Origin: Pedobacter africanus
GTDB taxonomy: Bacteria > Bacteroidota > Bacteroidia > Sphingobacteriales > Sphingobacteriaceae
Reading direction: 5' to 3'
Assembly: GCF_900176535.1 (NCBI RefSeq)
Contig: NZ_FWXT01000002.1
Coordinates: 124,001 to 188,000, forward strand
DNA length: 64,000 nt
Below, one piece after another: positions 46,168-54,699 of this stretch. Below the pieces are notes generated by a model. The model saw only the letters and a program-made list of their open reading frames with translations, searched no databases and was not told the origin of the DNA. The position numbers were made by a program, and so were the translations under genes. Position 1 is the first letter of the stretch. Every line of letters begins with the position of its first letter.

Positions 46168-46866
46168 TTATTGGTTGTTAATCACGTGGCCTTTAAAAGC
46201 TTGCTCGGTATCAGAGGCCGGGCTAAGCATGCCAGCCGCCATAACAGTGTACGATTTGCCAGCTTTGGCATCCAGGTTAAAGGTAAGGCCTTTGTCTGCT
46301 CCGCTTGCTTTGTCTTTAATTTGAAGCACATAGGCTTTTGCCTCGATTTCAACAAATTCGCTGCTGGCTTTATAGGCTTTATCGGTTACAATAGTATTGC
46401 CATCTTTAATTGTAAGGTTTAATGCTGCTGCATCTGGTGAGAGGTTGATGAACCGGACAAATGCTTTGTCGGACGTAAGGCTGCCCAGCTGATCTTTAAT
46501 CACCAGGTAATCGATCGTAGCTCCTTTACCAATTACAAAAAGTGATTGTACAGTGTTTGCTTCAAGGTTTACGTTTTTAGTGAATACGCTTTCAGTACTG
46601 CTGCCTGTAGTTAGTTTTATGGCGCTGGTACCCGGAACGTATTGCCCGTAGGGAACAACGCTCGTAAAGCCCAATGCCGCGGGGTTTACTTTTGCTGATC
46701 CAACGTATATATTGTAACTGTTTAATGTCGGGGATGCATTGGTGATGTTCAGATAAGAAATTTCAGGTGTGGGGGCCGGATCTTTAGAGCAGGAATTGAA
46801 CAACAATGCGCCAAGTGTTAGCGCTGCAGCGATAGTCAAGGTTTTAAAGTAAGTTGATTTATTCAT
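46168..46866 (-). CDS. DUF4397-domain lipoprotein
   Basis: A 232-residue exported protein with lipobox FNSC (residues ~23-26) and two tandem beta-sandwich-like segments (ISYLNITNASPTLNSYNIYVGSAKV and FVRFINLSPDAAALNLTI), the DUF4397 repeat pattern. Family members are cell-surface proteins of unknown role. Monocistronic; it is convergent with the secreted-protein gene and divergent from rpiB. Confidence 0.85.
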   Translation of the reverse strand: MNKSTYFKTLTIAAALTLGALLFNSCSKDPAPTPEISYLNITNASPTLNSYNIYVGSAKVNPAALGFTSVVPYGQYVPGTSAIKLTTGSSTESVFTKNVNLEANTVQSLFVIGKGATIDYLVIKDQLGSLTSDKAFVRFINLSPDAAALNLTIKDGNTIVTDKAYKASSEFVEIEAKAYVLQIKDKASGADKGLTFNLDAKAGKSYTVMAAGMLSPASDTEQAFKGHVINNQ

Positions 46867-47027
46867 AATTATTTTTTAGAATTTGTAAATGTGACTTTAT
46901 TGAAACGTATGCTGTCATAGAAACGCTACAATAAAAAGCACAAATCGGTTTTGTACAAAGTTATTCTTTTGGCTACATTAGAACATTTTATCAAATATAC
47001 GTTTCCACGTAGTAAAAAAATAAAGCA

Positions 47028-47477
47028 ATGAAAGTAATTATTGGGTCGGATCACGCAGGCTTCAACTATAAGAATATTTTGACTAGTACCTTAAGGGATG
47101 CGGGATATGAGATCCTGGACCTGGGGACATACACCAATGAGCCAAGCGATTATCCCGACCATGCTGCCGATGTGGCGCGGGCAATTATTGCCGGGAAGGG
47201 CGACAGAGGGATACTGGTATGCGGAAGCTCAGTGGGGGTAAGTATTGCTGCCAATAAATTTAAGGGGATAAGGGCCGGTGTTTGTCATGACACTTATTCT
47301 GCACATCAATGTGTTGAACATGATGATGTAAATATATTGTGCATGGGAGAGCGGGTTATCGGAATTGAACTGGCGAAAGACATTGCCCTTGCATTTTTAA
47401 AAGCTTCATTTACCCATGAGGAGCGCCATGTAAAAAGACTGGCAAAGATAACCGCCATAGAAAACCAGGAACTTTAA
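47028..47477 (+). CDS. rpiB: Ribose 5-phosphate isomerase B
   Basis: Interconverts ribose 5-phosphate and ribulose 5-phosphate in the pentose phosphate pathway. 149 residues, with GSDHAGFNYKN at the N-terminus, the catalytic Cys65 in LVCGSSVGVSIAANKFKGIRAG, and DDVNILCMGERVIG. The loop reads GSSVG in place of the more common GTGIG, so a related sugar-phosphate isomerase is possible. The next gene starts 6 bases later. Confidence 0.88.
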   Translation: MKVIIGSDHAGFNYKNILTSTLRDAGYEILDLGTYTNEPSDYPDHAADVARAIIAGKGDRGILVCGSSVGVSIAANKFKGIRAGVCHDTYSAHQCVEHDDVNILCMGERVIGIELAKDIALAFLKASFTHEERHVKRLAKITAIENQEL

Positions 47478-47483
47478 AGCTTT

Positions 47484-49763
47484 ATGAAATTATACATTTA
47501 CATCGCTATGGCAGCGCTGGTATTTACCTTGTATCAATGCCAGACCTATAAAAAAACAAATACAGGTACTACGGTTGTACCAGATACTACAGGATCGCCA
47601 GTGATCAATGCTGCTGAGGCCATTAGGCTAATGAAGGTCGAAGAGGGCTTTGAAGTAAAGCTGGTTGCTGCTGAACCTCTTGTTACAGCTCCAGTAGCAC
47701 TGACATTTGACAATAAAGGACGGATTTGGGTGGTGGAAATGATGGGTTATATGCCGGATGTGTATGGAAAAGGAGAAGATGAACCCAATGGGAAAATTGT
47801 GATCCTGGAAGATAAAAATGGGGATGGTGTGGCGGATGAAAGAAAAGTATTTTTGGATTCACTGGTGCTGCCCAGGGCAATTTGTCTGATCGACGGAGGC
47901 ATATTGGTAGCCGAATCACCGAATCTCTGGTATTATGAGATCCATAACGATAAACCCGGAAAGAGAATATTGGTAGATAGTAAATATGCGGATGAGGGTA
48001 ATGTGGAACATCAGCCCAATGGCTTGCTGAGGGCTATGGACAACTGGATCTACAATGCCAAGTCGACCAAACGCTACCGTAAAAAAGGTTTACAGTGGAT
48101 CATTGAGGAAACCCATTTCAGGGGACAGTGGGGTATCAGTCAGGATGACTATGGACGTTTGTATTATAACGATAACTCTACCAACCTGATGGGTGATTAT
48201 TTTGCCCCTGGCTATGGGGCAACGAATCCCCACCAGAGAACAGTAGAGGGCTTTTCAGAACGGACAGTAAAGGATAACCGCGTTTATCCGGCAAGGCCGA
48301 CTCCGGGTGTAAACAGGGGCTATATGCCAGGTACATTGGACGACAGTTTGCGCTTAAGGAATTTTACAGCAGCTTGCGGCCCTATAATTTATAGAGGTGA
48401 TTTATTTGGTGACGCCTATCGTTTTAATGCTTTTGTAGCAGAGCCCTCTGCCAACCTGATTAAGCGGGATATCCTTGTTGAAAATGGGCTTGTGGTAACA
48501 GGTAAACAGGCTTATCAGGGCAAAGAATTTCTGGCCAGTACCGACGAGCGTTTTCGTCCGGTGAGTTTATATAACGGCCTGGACGGTGCGTTATATGTAG
48601 TAGATATGTACCGGGGGATTATCCAGCACAAAACTTATGTGACACCTTATCTTAAAAATGTAATAGAACAAAGAAAGCTATCGGAACCTCTGGGGTGCGG
48701 ACGGATTTATAAAGTGCTGCCTAAAAACAAGGCAGCTGCTAAAGTCAAGTTTAACCAGGACGCTAAAAGTCTGGTAGCCTTGCTGGGAGATGCAAACGGA
48801 CAAGTGCGGGATATGGCCCAGCAAATGCTGGTTGATAGTCATCATAATGCTGCGGTGCCTTATTTGCGTGAGACGCTTAAAAGTGGTAGCCCTTTGCAGG
48901 TTATGCATGCCATGTGGGTGCTGGAAGGCTTATCTGCTTTGCAAACCAATGAGGTACTGGCATTGTTAAAATCGGAATCATGGCCAGTCAGGATGCAGGC
49001 TTTGAGTGTTATACCTTCTGTAATGAATGGAAGTTCTTATTTATACTATGTTAAGGCGCTGAGGGATATGGTTTCACAAAATGATGCCAGAGCAGCAGTT
49101 TATATTGCTTTTGCTGCACATTACATCAGGCCGTTTGACGGAGCAGCTGCGCAGCGTTTGTTGCTGGAACTGGTTAAAAAATATCCTGATGATCCTTATG
49201 TGGCCTCGGCAGTGCTTAGCAACCTGGCCTACCGTGAAGAAGCGTTTGCAGAAGAGGTGCTGGCCCTTAAACCGGATACCAATCTTGTAGTCAATAAGCA
49301 ACTGAAAAGCCTGGTAAACAGGATAAGGAGTTCGCGTAAAAACCAGGACCCTTTGATGCTGGCAAAGGAATTTCCAAAAGGGGCGGCTTTGTTTGCCTCG
49401 AGTTGCCAGACTTGTCATGCTACCGATGGAAACGGCATCAAATCGCTGGCCCCGCCTTTAAACAAGTCGGAGTGGGTAACAGGAAATAAAGAAAAACTGA
49501 TTTCCATAGTTTTGTATGGGCTTACCGGTCCTGTAAAAATCAATGGGTACGTTTATGAAGCACCGGAGATATCGGCAGATATGCCCGGTATTGCACACAG
49601 TGAGGAAATTTCTGATGAGGATGTAGCGCAGGTACTGAGTTTTATCCGTGGTTCCTGGCAAAATAACGCAGGTAAGATCAATGCTGCAGAGGTTGCAAAA
49701 GTGCGGCAAAGGTTGAAAGGACGCCAAAAGGCATTTACGATAGAGGAGTTGGGTGCTGATTAG
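47484..49763 (+). CDS. Lipoprotein with propeller dehydrogenase-like, HEAT-like and cytochrome c domains
   Basis: A 759-residue exported protein. Lipobox LYQC at residues ~16-19. The N-terminal ~380 residues form a beta-propeller (GFEVKLVAAEPLVTAPVALTFDNKGRIWVVEM, DKNGDGVADERKVF) as in PVC-type/sorbosone-dehydrogenase-like proteins; the middle has helical HEAT-like repeats (LVALLGDANGQVRDMAQQML); the C-terminus is a cytochrome c domain with C641-Q-T-C644-H645. Likely a periplasmic electron-transfer or sugar-oxidising protein. It lies 6 bases after rpiB, so the pair is probably one transcript. Confidence 0.88.
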   Translation: MKLYIYIAMAALVFTLYQCQTYKKTNTGTTVVPDTTGSPVINAAEAIRLMKVEEGFEVKLVAAEPLVTAPVALTFDNKGRIWVVEMMGYMPDVYGKGEDEPNGKIVILEDKNGDGVADERKVFLDSLVLPRAICLIDGGILVAESPNLWYYEIHNDKPGKRILVDSKYADEGNVEHQPNGLLRAMDNWIYNAKSTKRYRKKGLQWIIEETHFRGQWGISQDDYGRLYYNDNSTNLMGDYFAPGYGATNPHQRTVEGFSERTVKDNRVYPARPTPGVNRGYMPGTLDDSLRLRNFTAACGPIIYRGDLFGDAYRFNAFVAEPSANLIKRDILVENGLVVTGKQAYQGKEFLASTDERFRPVSLYNGLDGALYVVDMYRGIIQHKTYVTPYLKNVIEQRKLSEPLGCGRIYKVLPKNKAAAKVKFNQDAKSLVALLGDANGQVRDMAQQMLVDSHHNAAVPYLRETLKSGSPLQVMHAMWVLEGLSALQTNEVLALLKSESWPVRMQALSVIPSVMNGSSYLYYVKALRDMVSQNDARAAVYIAFAAHYIRPFDGAAAQRLLLELVKKYPDDPYVASAVLSNLAYREEAFAEEVLALKPDTNLVVNKQLKSLVNRIRSSRKNQDPLMLAKEFPKGAALFASSCQTCHATDGNGIKSLAPPLNKSEWVTGNKEKLISIVLYGLTGPVKINGYVYEAPEISADMPGIAHSEEISDEDVAQVLSFIRGSWQNNAGKINAAEVAKVRQRLKGRQKAFTIEELGAD

Positions 49764-49771
49764 CGGGTAGA

Positions 49772-49813
49772 TGTTGATAACCTGTTAAAAACCTGTTAAA
49801 AACTTGTGAATAA
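49772..49813 (+). promoter_or_regulatory. Four phased DnaA-box-like sequences
   Basis: TGTTGATAA (49772), TGTTAAAAA (49783), TGTTAAAAA (49794) and TGTGAATAA (49805) stand in the same orientation at exact 11-bp intervals. The last is the reverse complement of TTATTCACA, a match to the DnaA box TTATNCACA; the first is TTATCAACA, one base off. An AT-rich stretch follows. This could be an origin-like element or a DnaA-controlled promoter; the last box overlaps the -33 element of the promoter below. Confidence 0.5.
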
Positions 49814-49832
49814 ATACATTTAGATATATTTG
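49804..49832 (+). promoter_or_regulatory. Bacteroidota-type promoter of ncRNA candidate
   Basis: TTG (49804-49806), an 18-base spacer, and TATATTTG (49825-49832), an exact TAnnTTTG match. The expected start is near 49838. Confidence 0.6.
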
Positions 49833-49837
49833 CTTAA

Positions 49838-50243
49838 AGTAATAATTCCCCGTATATTAGATCTATCAATTACGAAGTACTTTGACAGTCTGAAAGAAAT
49901 ATTCCAAAAAGAAACACTTGGCCTCCGGGCAAAAGCTTCTGGGATTTTCGAAGGAACAGCATAGGATCGGATTCAAAGGAGACAGAGAAGAAGACCTACA
50001 TTACCTGAGGCCGAGAGGCAAAAAGGAATAACAGCTGAACCGGAACAGGCCTTACAGCAGATGAACGATTCTACGGGATTGTCTACTAAAGTAAGTATAA
50101 CGGATTTCCAAGTTCGAAGGAACTGAAGAAACACACGTATTGTAAAGTAATAAAACGGATTGATGCTTTTTTTACGGCTACGGCTGTAGGAGAGGTGAAA
50201 ACGGAGAAATGAATCGAAAGAGGAGTTCTCCGTTTTCTTTTTA
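49838..50243 (+). ncRNA. Candidate structured non-coding RNA, about 400 nt
   Basis: No good ORF lies here on the plus strand, yet the stretch begins right after a consensus promoter and ends in a strong terminator: GAAAACGGAGAA (50197-50208) pairs with TTCTCCGTTTTC (50226-50237), followed by TTTTTAT. The interior is purine-rich and includes the near-repeat TTCGAAGGAAC (twice, near 49948 and 50113). I looked for RNase P (GGAAAGTCCGG), tmRNA (tRNA-like ends) and SRP signals and saw none. One forward frame (49839-50126) is broken by a single TAG at 49962 and has no clear start, so a decayed small gene is the main alternative. Confidence 0.5.
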
Positions 50244-50347
50244 TGCGGTTTTTGCCAGATCAAAAATGCTCATATGGTTTACTATCAGGTTAGTAGCGCA
50301 TAATTATGCCTGCTTTGTATCCGCTATATTCGTCTTACTGATTTTTT

Positions 50348-50469
50348 AACCTCTTAATTTCAAAGCATTATTAACAACCTTGAGAGGTTTAGGAAAACCA
50401 TGTTGAACACAGATAATGATGCGGAGGGTTTTTCTGAACAGGCTCATTGTTATTGTAAAACCTCTTAAA
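50348..50469 (+). promoter_or_regulatory. Alternative-pairing leader before the concanavalin-like lipoprotein gene
   Basis: AACCTCTTAA (50348-50357), AGAGGTTTA (50383-50391) and AAAACCTCTTAA (50457-50468) are present. The middle arm can pair with either flank, and the third arm lies about 10 bases before the start codon at 50478. Apart from this, 50244-50477 contains nothing I recognise. Confidence 0.35.
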
Positions 50470-50477
50470 CTAATTCA

Positions 50478-51266
50478 ATGAAAAACAAATTAATCATGGT
50501 CGCATTATGCGGCGCCTATGCCTTTCTTTTTCCCGCCTGCAAAAAAGAAGGCGGAGCAGTTACTGAAACCTTGCATCCTGAAAAGACTACGCTAAACCAG
50601 GCCAGGGCAGCTGATGTGGGTATTCAATCCATATTATGGGATGGGGACGCAAATTTGGGCACCGGGATCTTTAAAGTGCTAAATGTAGATGCTCCTGCAA
50701 CCCTGGCGGCTGTAAACAACGCGACTTACGGAAAAATATGGAGATTTACCAAGGAGATTGGCAGTAATCGTTGTGAAGTTCATGCTGCACAAGGCTTTGA
50801 TGCTGTAGAGGGAGACGATATTTACCTGGGCTGGCGGTCGCAATTGAGCATGAGTTCTACGGGCTTAACCACCAATGCACTTTTTCAGTGGAAGGCCTAT
50901 GGTGCCAATATGACCCAGAATTTTCCTATTGTTATCAAAACGATTGGTGGTGATTTCAAACTGATGCATACTGCTTCAGGTGGAACCAGTACTTATATAT
51001 GGAATGGCCCGGTAACTTTAAATAACTGGAATACTTTTGTAGTAAGGATCAAGGTTTCGCGTACCGCTACCGTTGGTTTTATCGAATTCTGGTTCAACGG
51101 TATAAAACAAACTTTGCTGGGGGGTGCACAGCGGTATTACGGACGCACGCTCGACGCTGACTATTGCGATCCTAAATGGGGTGTTTATGGGGCTAGTTCA
51201 GAGCTCATCACAAACAGGGTCCATGGATTAAAAATAGCATCTACCTATGCTGAGGCTGCACCCTGA
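50478..51266 (+). CDS. Lipoprotein with polysaccharide-lyase-like (jelly-roll) domain
   Basis: A 262-residue exported lipoprotein (lipobox FPAC at residues ~18-21). The body has the strand pattern of heparin-lyase-I/PL20-like jelly-roll proteins: VGIQSILWDGDA, GSNRCEVHAAQGFD, DDIYLGWRSQLS, NTFVVRIKVSRTATVGFIEFWFNGIKQ and YCDPKWGVYGASS. Likely binds or cleaves an acidic polysaccharide; the exact activity cannot be read from here. It is followed by a hairpin terminator. Confidence 0.7.
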   Translation: MKNKLIMVALCGAYAFLFPACKKEGGAVTETLHPEKTTLNQARAADVGIQSILWDGDANLGTGIFKVLNVDAPATLAAVNNATYGKIWRFTKEIGSNRCEVHAAQGFDAVEGDDIYLGWRSQLSMSSTGLTTNALFQWKAYGANMTQNFPIVIKTIGGDFKLMHTASGGTSTYIWNGPVTLNNWNTFVVRIKVSRTATVGFIEFWFNGIKQTLLGGAQRYYGRTLDADYCDPKWGVYGASSELITNRVHGLKIASTYAEAAP

Positions 51267-51358
51267 GCTGTAAATTCCTGAATTCGCTTTTTAAACGCGG
51301 TAAGATCGGGGAAGTGTGTTAAAAAACAGTATAATCAGATTCAAAATTAATATCCATG

Positions 51359-51395
51359 TTAAGGCACTCTTTTTAGGGTGCTTTAATTGTTTTTG
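51359..51395 (+). terminator. Terminator after the jelly-roll lipoprotein gene
   Basis: TTAAGGCAC (51359-51367) pairs with GTGCTTTAA (51378-51386) with one G-T pair, followed by TTGTTTTTG. Confidence 0.65.
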
Positions 51396-51434
51396 CGCTG
51401 TTCGATACAAATCTTTTCGCTATTTTTATGCATC

Positions 51435-52784
51435 ATGAGTAAAGTAGCCAAACCTCCCGTTGTAGAAAAAAAGATATTCGTTCTCGATACTTCTGTAATC
51501 CTTTACGATCATATGGCTTTTAGAAATTTCCAGGAACATGATGTGGCTATTCCCATTCAGGTGCTGGAAGAACTGGACAATATGAAAAACGGGAACGAGA
51601 CGCGTAATGCAGAAGCAAGGAGTTTTATCAGACTTATGGATAATGCTTCCGGCGACAGGATCATGAACAAATGGATCCCTTTGAATGGGCATAAAAGCGG
51701 TCGCTTTAAAGTGGTGATGGACAACAGACCTGACAAAGTGGATGCAGAAGCGGTATTTGGTAAAGGTAAGTTTGATCACCGTATCCTGAATGCGGCCCTG
51801 AGCCTTAAACAGGAATTCCCCGAAAAAAGAGTAGTACTGGTTTCTAAAGACATCTGCTTGAGGTTAAAGGCGAAATCGCTTGAACTTTATGCAGAGGACT
51901 ACGAAACAGGAAAGGTTAAAAATGTAGATGAGCTGTATACCGGTAAGGCGGTATTGTACAATGTTTCCGATGAGGTTTTTAAAATATTGAAATCCGAAGG
52001 AAGTGTGGAGGCCGGTTTACTGGATATTTCAGATCCGCAGACCAATCATTTCTGTGTTTTAAAAGGTAAGCGTAAAACCGCCAATACCTGGTACAACGCT
52101 GCAACAGGCAGGCTTTCCTTAATCAGCAAGCGAAGCACATTTCATATTTCACCACGTAATGATGAGCAGGCTTTTGCGATGGATGCTTTGCTTAATCCGG
52201 CGATAAAGCTGCTCACCATACAGGGAAAAGCCGGAACCGGTAAAACCTTGCTGGCCATAGCCAGTGCTTTGGAGCAGCGCAAAGACTACAGGCAGATTTA
52301 TGTAACCCGACCTATTGTTGCTTTGAGCAATAAGGACATAGGTTTTCTGCCGGGGGATGTGAAATCGAAGATCGACCCTTATATGGCCCCCATATGGGAT
52401 AACTTAAGGTTTATTAAGGAACAGTTTAATGATGATCCTAAGATGCAGGCGCGCATTGATGAATTTGTAAGTACGGAAAAGATTGTGATTACACCGCTGG
52501 CCTATATCAGGGGGCGGACGCTGAGTAAGATTTTCTTTATTGTAGACGAAGCACAGAACCTGACCCCTCATGAGATCAAAACCATCATTTCAAGGGCCGG
52601 AGAGGAAACCAAAATCATCTTTACGGGAGATATTTACCAGATAGATACACCCTACCTGGATGCAGAAAGTAACGGACTTTCTTACCTTATAGAACATGCT
52701 AAAGACCATCCGCTTTATGCGCACATTACGCTGGATAAAGGGGAACGCAGTGAGCTGGCCAATCTGGCCAACGATCTGTTGTAG
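51435..52784 (+). CDS. PIN-PhoH family ATPase (PhoH2-type)
   Basis: A 449-residue cytoplasmic protein. I choose the ATG at 51435 (MSKVAKPPVVEKK) because the earlier start at 51387 only adds a hydrophobic stretch inside the upstream terminator region. N-terminal PIN domain (KIFVLDTSVILYDHMAF, VAIPIQVLEELDNMK, VLVSKDICLRLKA) is a likely ribonuclease; the C-terminal PhoH ATPase has Walker A GKAGTGKT (264-271) and Walker B FFIVDEAQNLTP. Related PhoH2 proteins act as RNA helicase/RNase. The M1 peptidase follows after 49 bases. Confidence 0.93.
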   Translation: MSKVAKPPVVEKKIFVLDTSVILYDHMAFRNFQEHDVAIPIQVLEELDNMKNGNETRNAEARSFIRLMDNASGDRIMNKWIPLNGHKSGRFKVVMDNRPDKVDAEAVFGKGKFDHRILNAALSLKQEFPEKRVVLVSKDICLRLKAKSLELYAEDYETGKVKNVDELYTGKAVLYNVSDEVFKILKSEGSVEAGLLDISDPQTNHFCVLKGKRKTANTWYNAATGRLSLISKRSTFHISPRNDEQAFAMDALLNPAIKLLTIQGKAGTGKTLLAIASALEQRKDYRQIYVTRPIVALSNKDIGFLPGDVKSKIDPYMAPIWDNLRFIKEQFNDDPKMQARIDEFVSTEKIVITPLAYIRGRTLSKIFFIVDEAQNLTPHEIKTIISRAGEETKIIFTGDIYQIDTPYLDAESNGLSYLIEHAKDHPLYAHITLDKGERSELANLANDLL

Positions 52785-52833
52785 TTTGGTCGTTTGCTGA
52801 AAAAATTTATAGATTGCGGTTATAAACAAGAAC

Positions 52834-54696
52834 ATGAAACAATTTCTTCTATCTATTCCTGTATTGATGATATTGGCCTGCCAGTCACCTGCCCACAAAT
52901 CCGGAACTGCATCAGCGCATATTGAAAAGGCTGATCCGCATTCATTTTCAAATCCTGAGCTGGCTGTTGTGCAGCACCTTGACCTGATGCTCGCGGTAGA
53001 CTTTGACAAAAAACAGCTTACTGGCAAGGCCAGCTGGAAGATTAAGAACACAGGAAAAGCATCAGAGATCATTTTTGATGATAACGGGCTTGCTGTTTCA
53101 AAGATAACACTGGATGCCGATGAAAAGGAAACCAGCTTTACTTATGGAGCTGAGCGGGAATATTTGGGTAAAGCACTAAAGGTGGCTGTTTTGCCTGAAA
53201 CCAAAACGGTGCATATTTATTACAGTACCGGTAAGGATGCCAGCGCTTTGCAATGGCTGGCCCCCCGGCAAACAGCCGGTAAAAAGAAACCTTACCTGTT
53301 TACCCAATCGCAAAGTATAGCCGCGCGGAGCTGGATCCCTTGTCAGGATAGTCCGGGTATACGATTTACTTACAATGCTAAGGTAAGCGTACCAAAGGAC
53401 CTTTTGGCATTGATGAGTGCCGAGAACCCACAGGAAAAGAACACCACTGGAGTATACGAGTTTAAACAAACCCATGCCATCCCCTCTTATTTAATGGCCC
53501 TGGCGGTTGGTGATATTGTGTTTAAAGCTGTAGATGAACGCACTGGTGTTTATGCAGAGCCATCGGTGCTGGAGAAGGCTGCCTGGGAATTTGCCGATAT
53601 GGGCAAAATGGTGCATGCTGCAGAAAAGTTGTACGGTCCTTACAGGTGGGGCAGGTATGATTTGCTGGTATTACCGCCGAGTTTCCCTTTTGGGGGAATG
53701 GAGAATCCAAACCTTACTTTTATTACGCCGACCATTCTGGCGGGAGATCGTTCGTTGGTAAGTATTATTTGTCATGAACTGGCGCATAGCTGGAGTGGTA
53801 ATCTGGTGACCAATGCTACATGGAACGATTTCTGGCTGAATGAAGGTTTTACCAATTATTTTGAGCGCAGAATAGACGAAGAGATATTTGGCAGAAAGGA
53901 GGCAGAGATGCAAGAGGTATTTGCAAGGCAGGCCCTGGATGAGGCGATCAAAGATATGGGGGCCGACAACAAGGATACTCATTTAAAAACTGATTATACA
54001 GGCCGTAACCCTGACGAGGGTACAAATGACATTGCTTATGAAAAAGGCTTTTTCTTTTTGCGTACCATTGAACAGGCTGTAGGCAGGAAGCGGTTTGATG
54101 CCTTTTTGCGTGGTTATTTTGACAGCCATGCTTTTGGCTCCGTAACAACCGTCCAGTTTATAGACTACCTGAACAGGCATCTTATAAAAAATGATACCGG
54201 GCTGGCCGGCAAAATACGGATTAACGACTGGGTATATGGTCCGGGTATTCCTTCGAATGTTGTGGTGGTAGGTGCAGAGCGTTTCAGAGCTATCGATGCT
54301 CTGGTAGCTGGATGGCAAAAAACTGGGGTTGCAACCGGGCTGGGTAAACAGATTGTTTCAAGCAATGAGAGACGTTATTTTATTAGTCAGCTGCCAGCCG
54401 GATTGACTGCAGCTGATATGGCCGGACTGGATAAAGAATTTAAGTTTACAGCCTCCCATAATACCGATGTACAGCTGGCCTGGTATACATTGGCGATCAG
54501 ACATCATTATACCTTAGCTGATGCCAGTATTAAAGCTTATTTGCTGGAAAATGGAAGGATGTGGCACATTATCCCTTTATATAAAGAGATGATGGGTACC
54601 CCGGAGGGTTTGAAAAAGGCTAAGGCGATTTACCAGCTGGCGAGGCCAAATTATCATCCTATGACTTACCTGGCAATTGATAAATTGCTGAAATAA
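52834..54696 (+). CDS. M1 family zinc aminopeptidase, lipoprotein
   Basis: A 620-residue exported lipoprotein (lipobox ILAC, residues ~13-16). The substrate motif GGMEN and zinc site H314-E-L-A-H318 ... E337 (in WLNEGFTNYFE) are intact. The C-terminal helical part matches leukotriene-A4-hydrolase-like M1 members. It removes N-terminal amino acids from peptides, probably in the periplasm. Convergent with the EamA gene, 3 bases apart. Confidence 0.96.
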   Translation: MKQFLLSIPVLMILACQSPAHKSGTASAHIEKADPHSFSNPELAVVQHLDLMLAVDFDKKQLTGKASWKIKNTGKASEIIFDDNGLAVSKITLDADEKETSFTYGAEREYLGKALKVAVLPETKTVHIYYSTGKDASALQWLAPRQTAGKKKPYLFTQSQSIAARSWIPCQDSPGIRFTYNAKVSVPKDLLALMSAENPQEKNTTGVYEFKQTHAIPSYLMALAVGDIVFKAVDERTGVYAEPSVLEKAAWEFADMGKMVHAAEKLYGPYRWGRYDLLVLPPSFPFGGMENPNLTFITPTILAGDRSLVSIICHELAHSWSGNLVTNATWNDFWLNEGFTNYFERRIDEEIFGRKEAEMQEVFARQALDEAIKDMGADNKDTHLKTDYTGRNPDEGTNDIAYEKGFFFLRTIEQAVGRKRFDAFLRGYFDSHAFGSVTTVQFIDYLNRHLIKNDTGLAGKIRINDWVYGPGIPSNVVVVGAERFRAIDALVAGWQKTGVATGLGKQIVSSNERRYFISQLPAGLTAADMAGLDKEFKFTASHNTDVQLAWYTLAIRHHYTLADASIKAYLLENGRMWHIIPLYKEMMGTPEGLKKAKAIYQLARPNYHPMTYLAIDKLLK

Positions 54697-54699
54697 CAT

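Noticed and set aside
49839..50126. Small protein gene with one in-frame TAG at 49962
   Set aside because: There is no ATG or GTG start after the promoter, and the frame is only open by chance-level length; kept as an alternative to the ncRNA.
49973..50263. Minus-strand ORF of 96 codons across the ncRNA candidate
   Set aside because: It covers the terminator hairpin, has a low-complexity composition, and conflicts with the promoter and terminator orientation.
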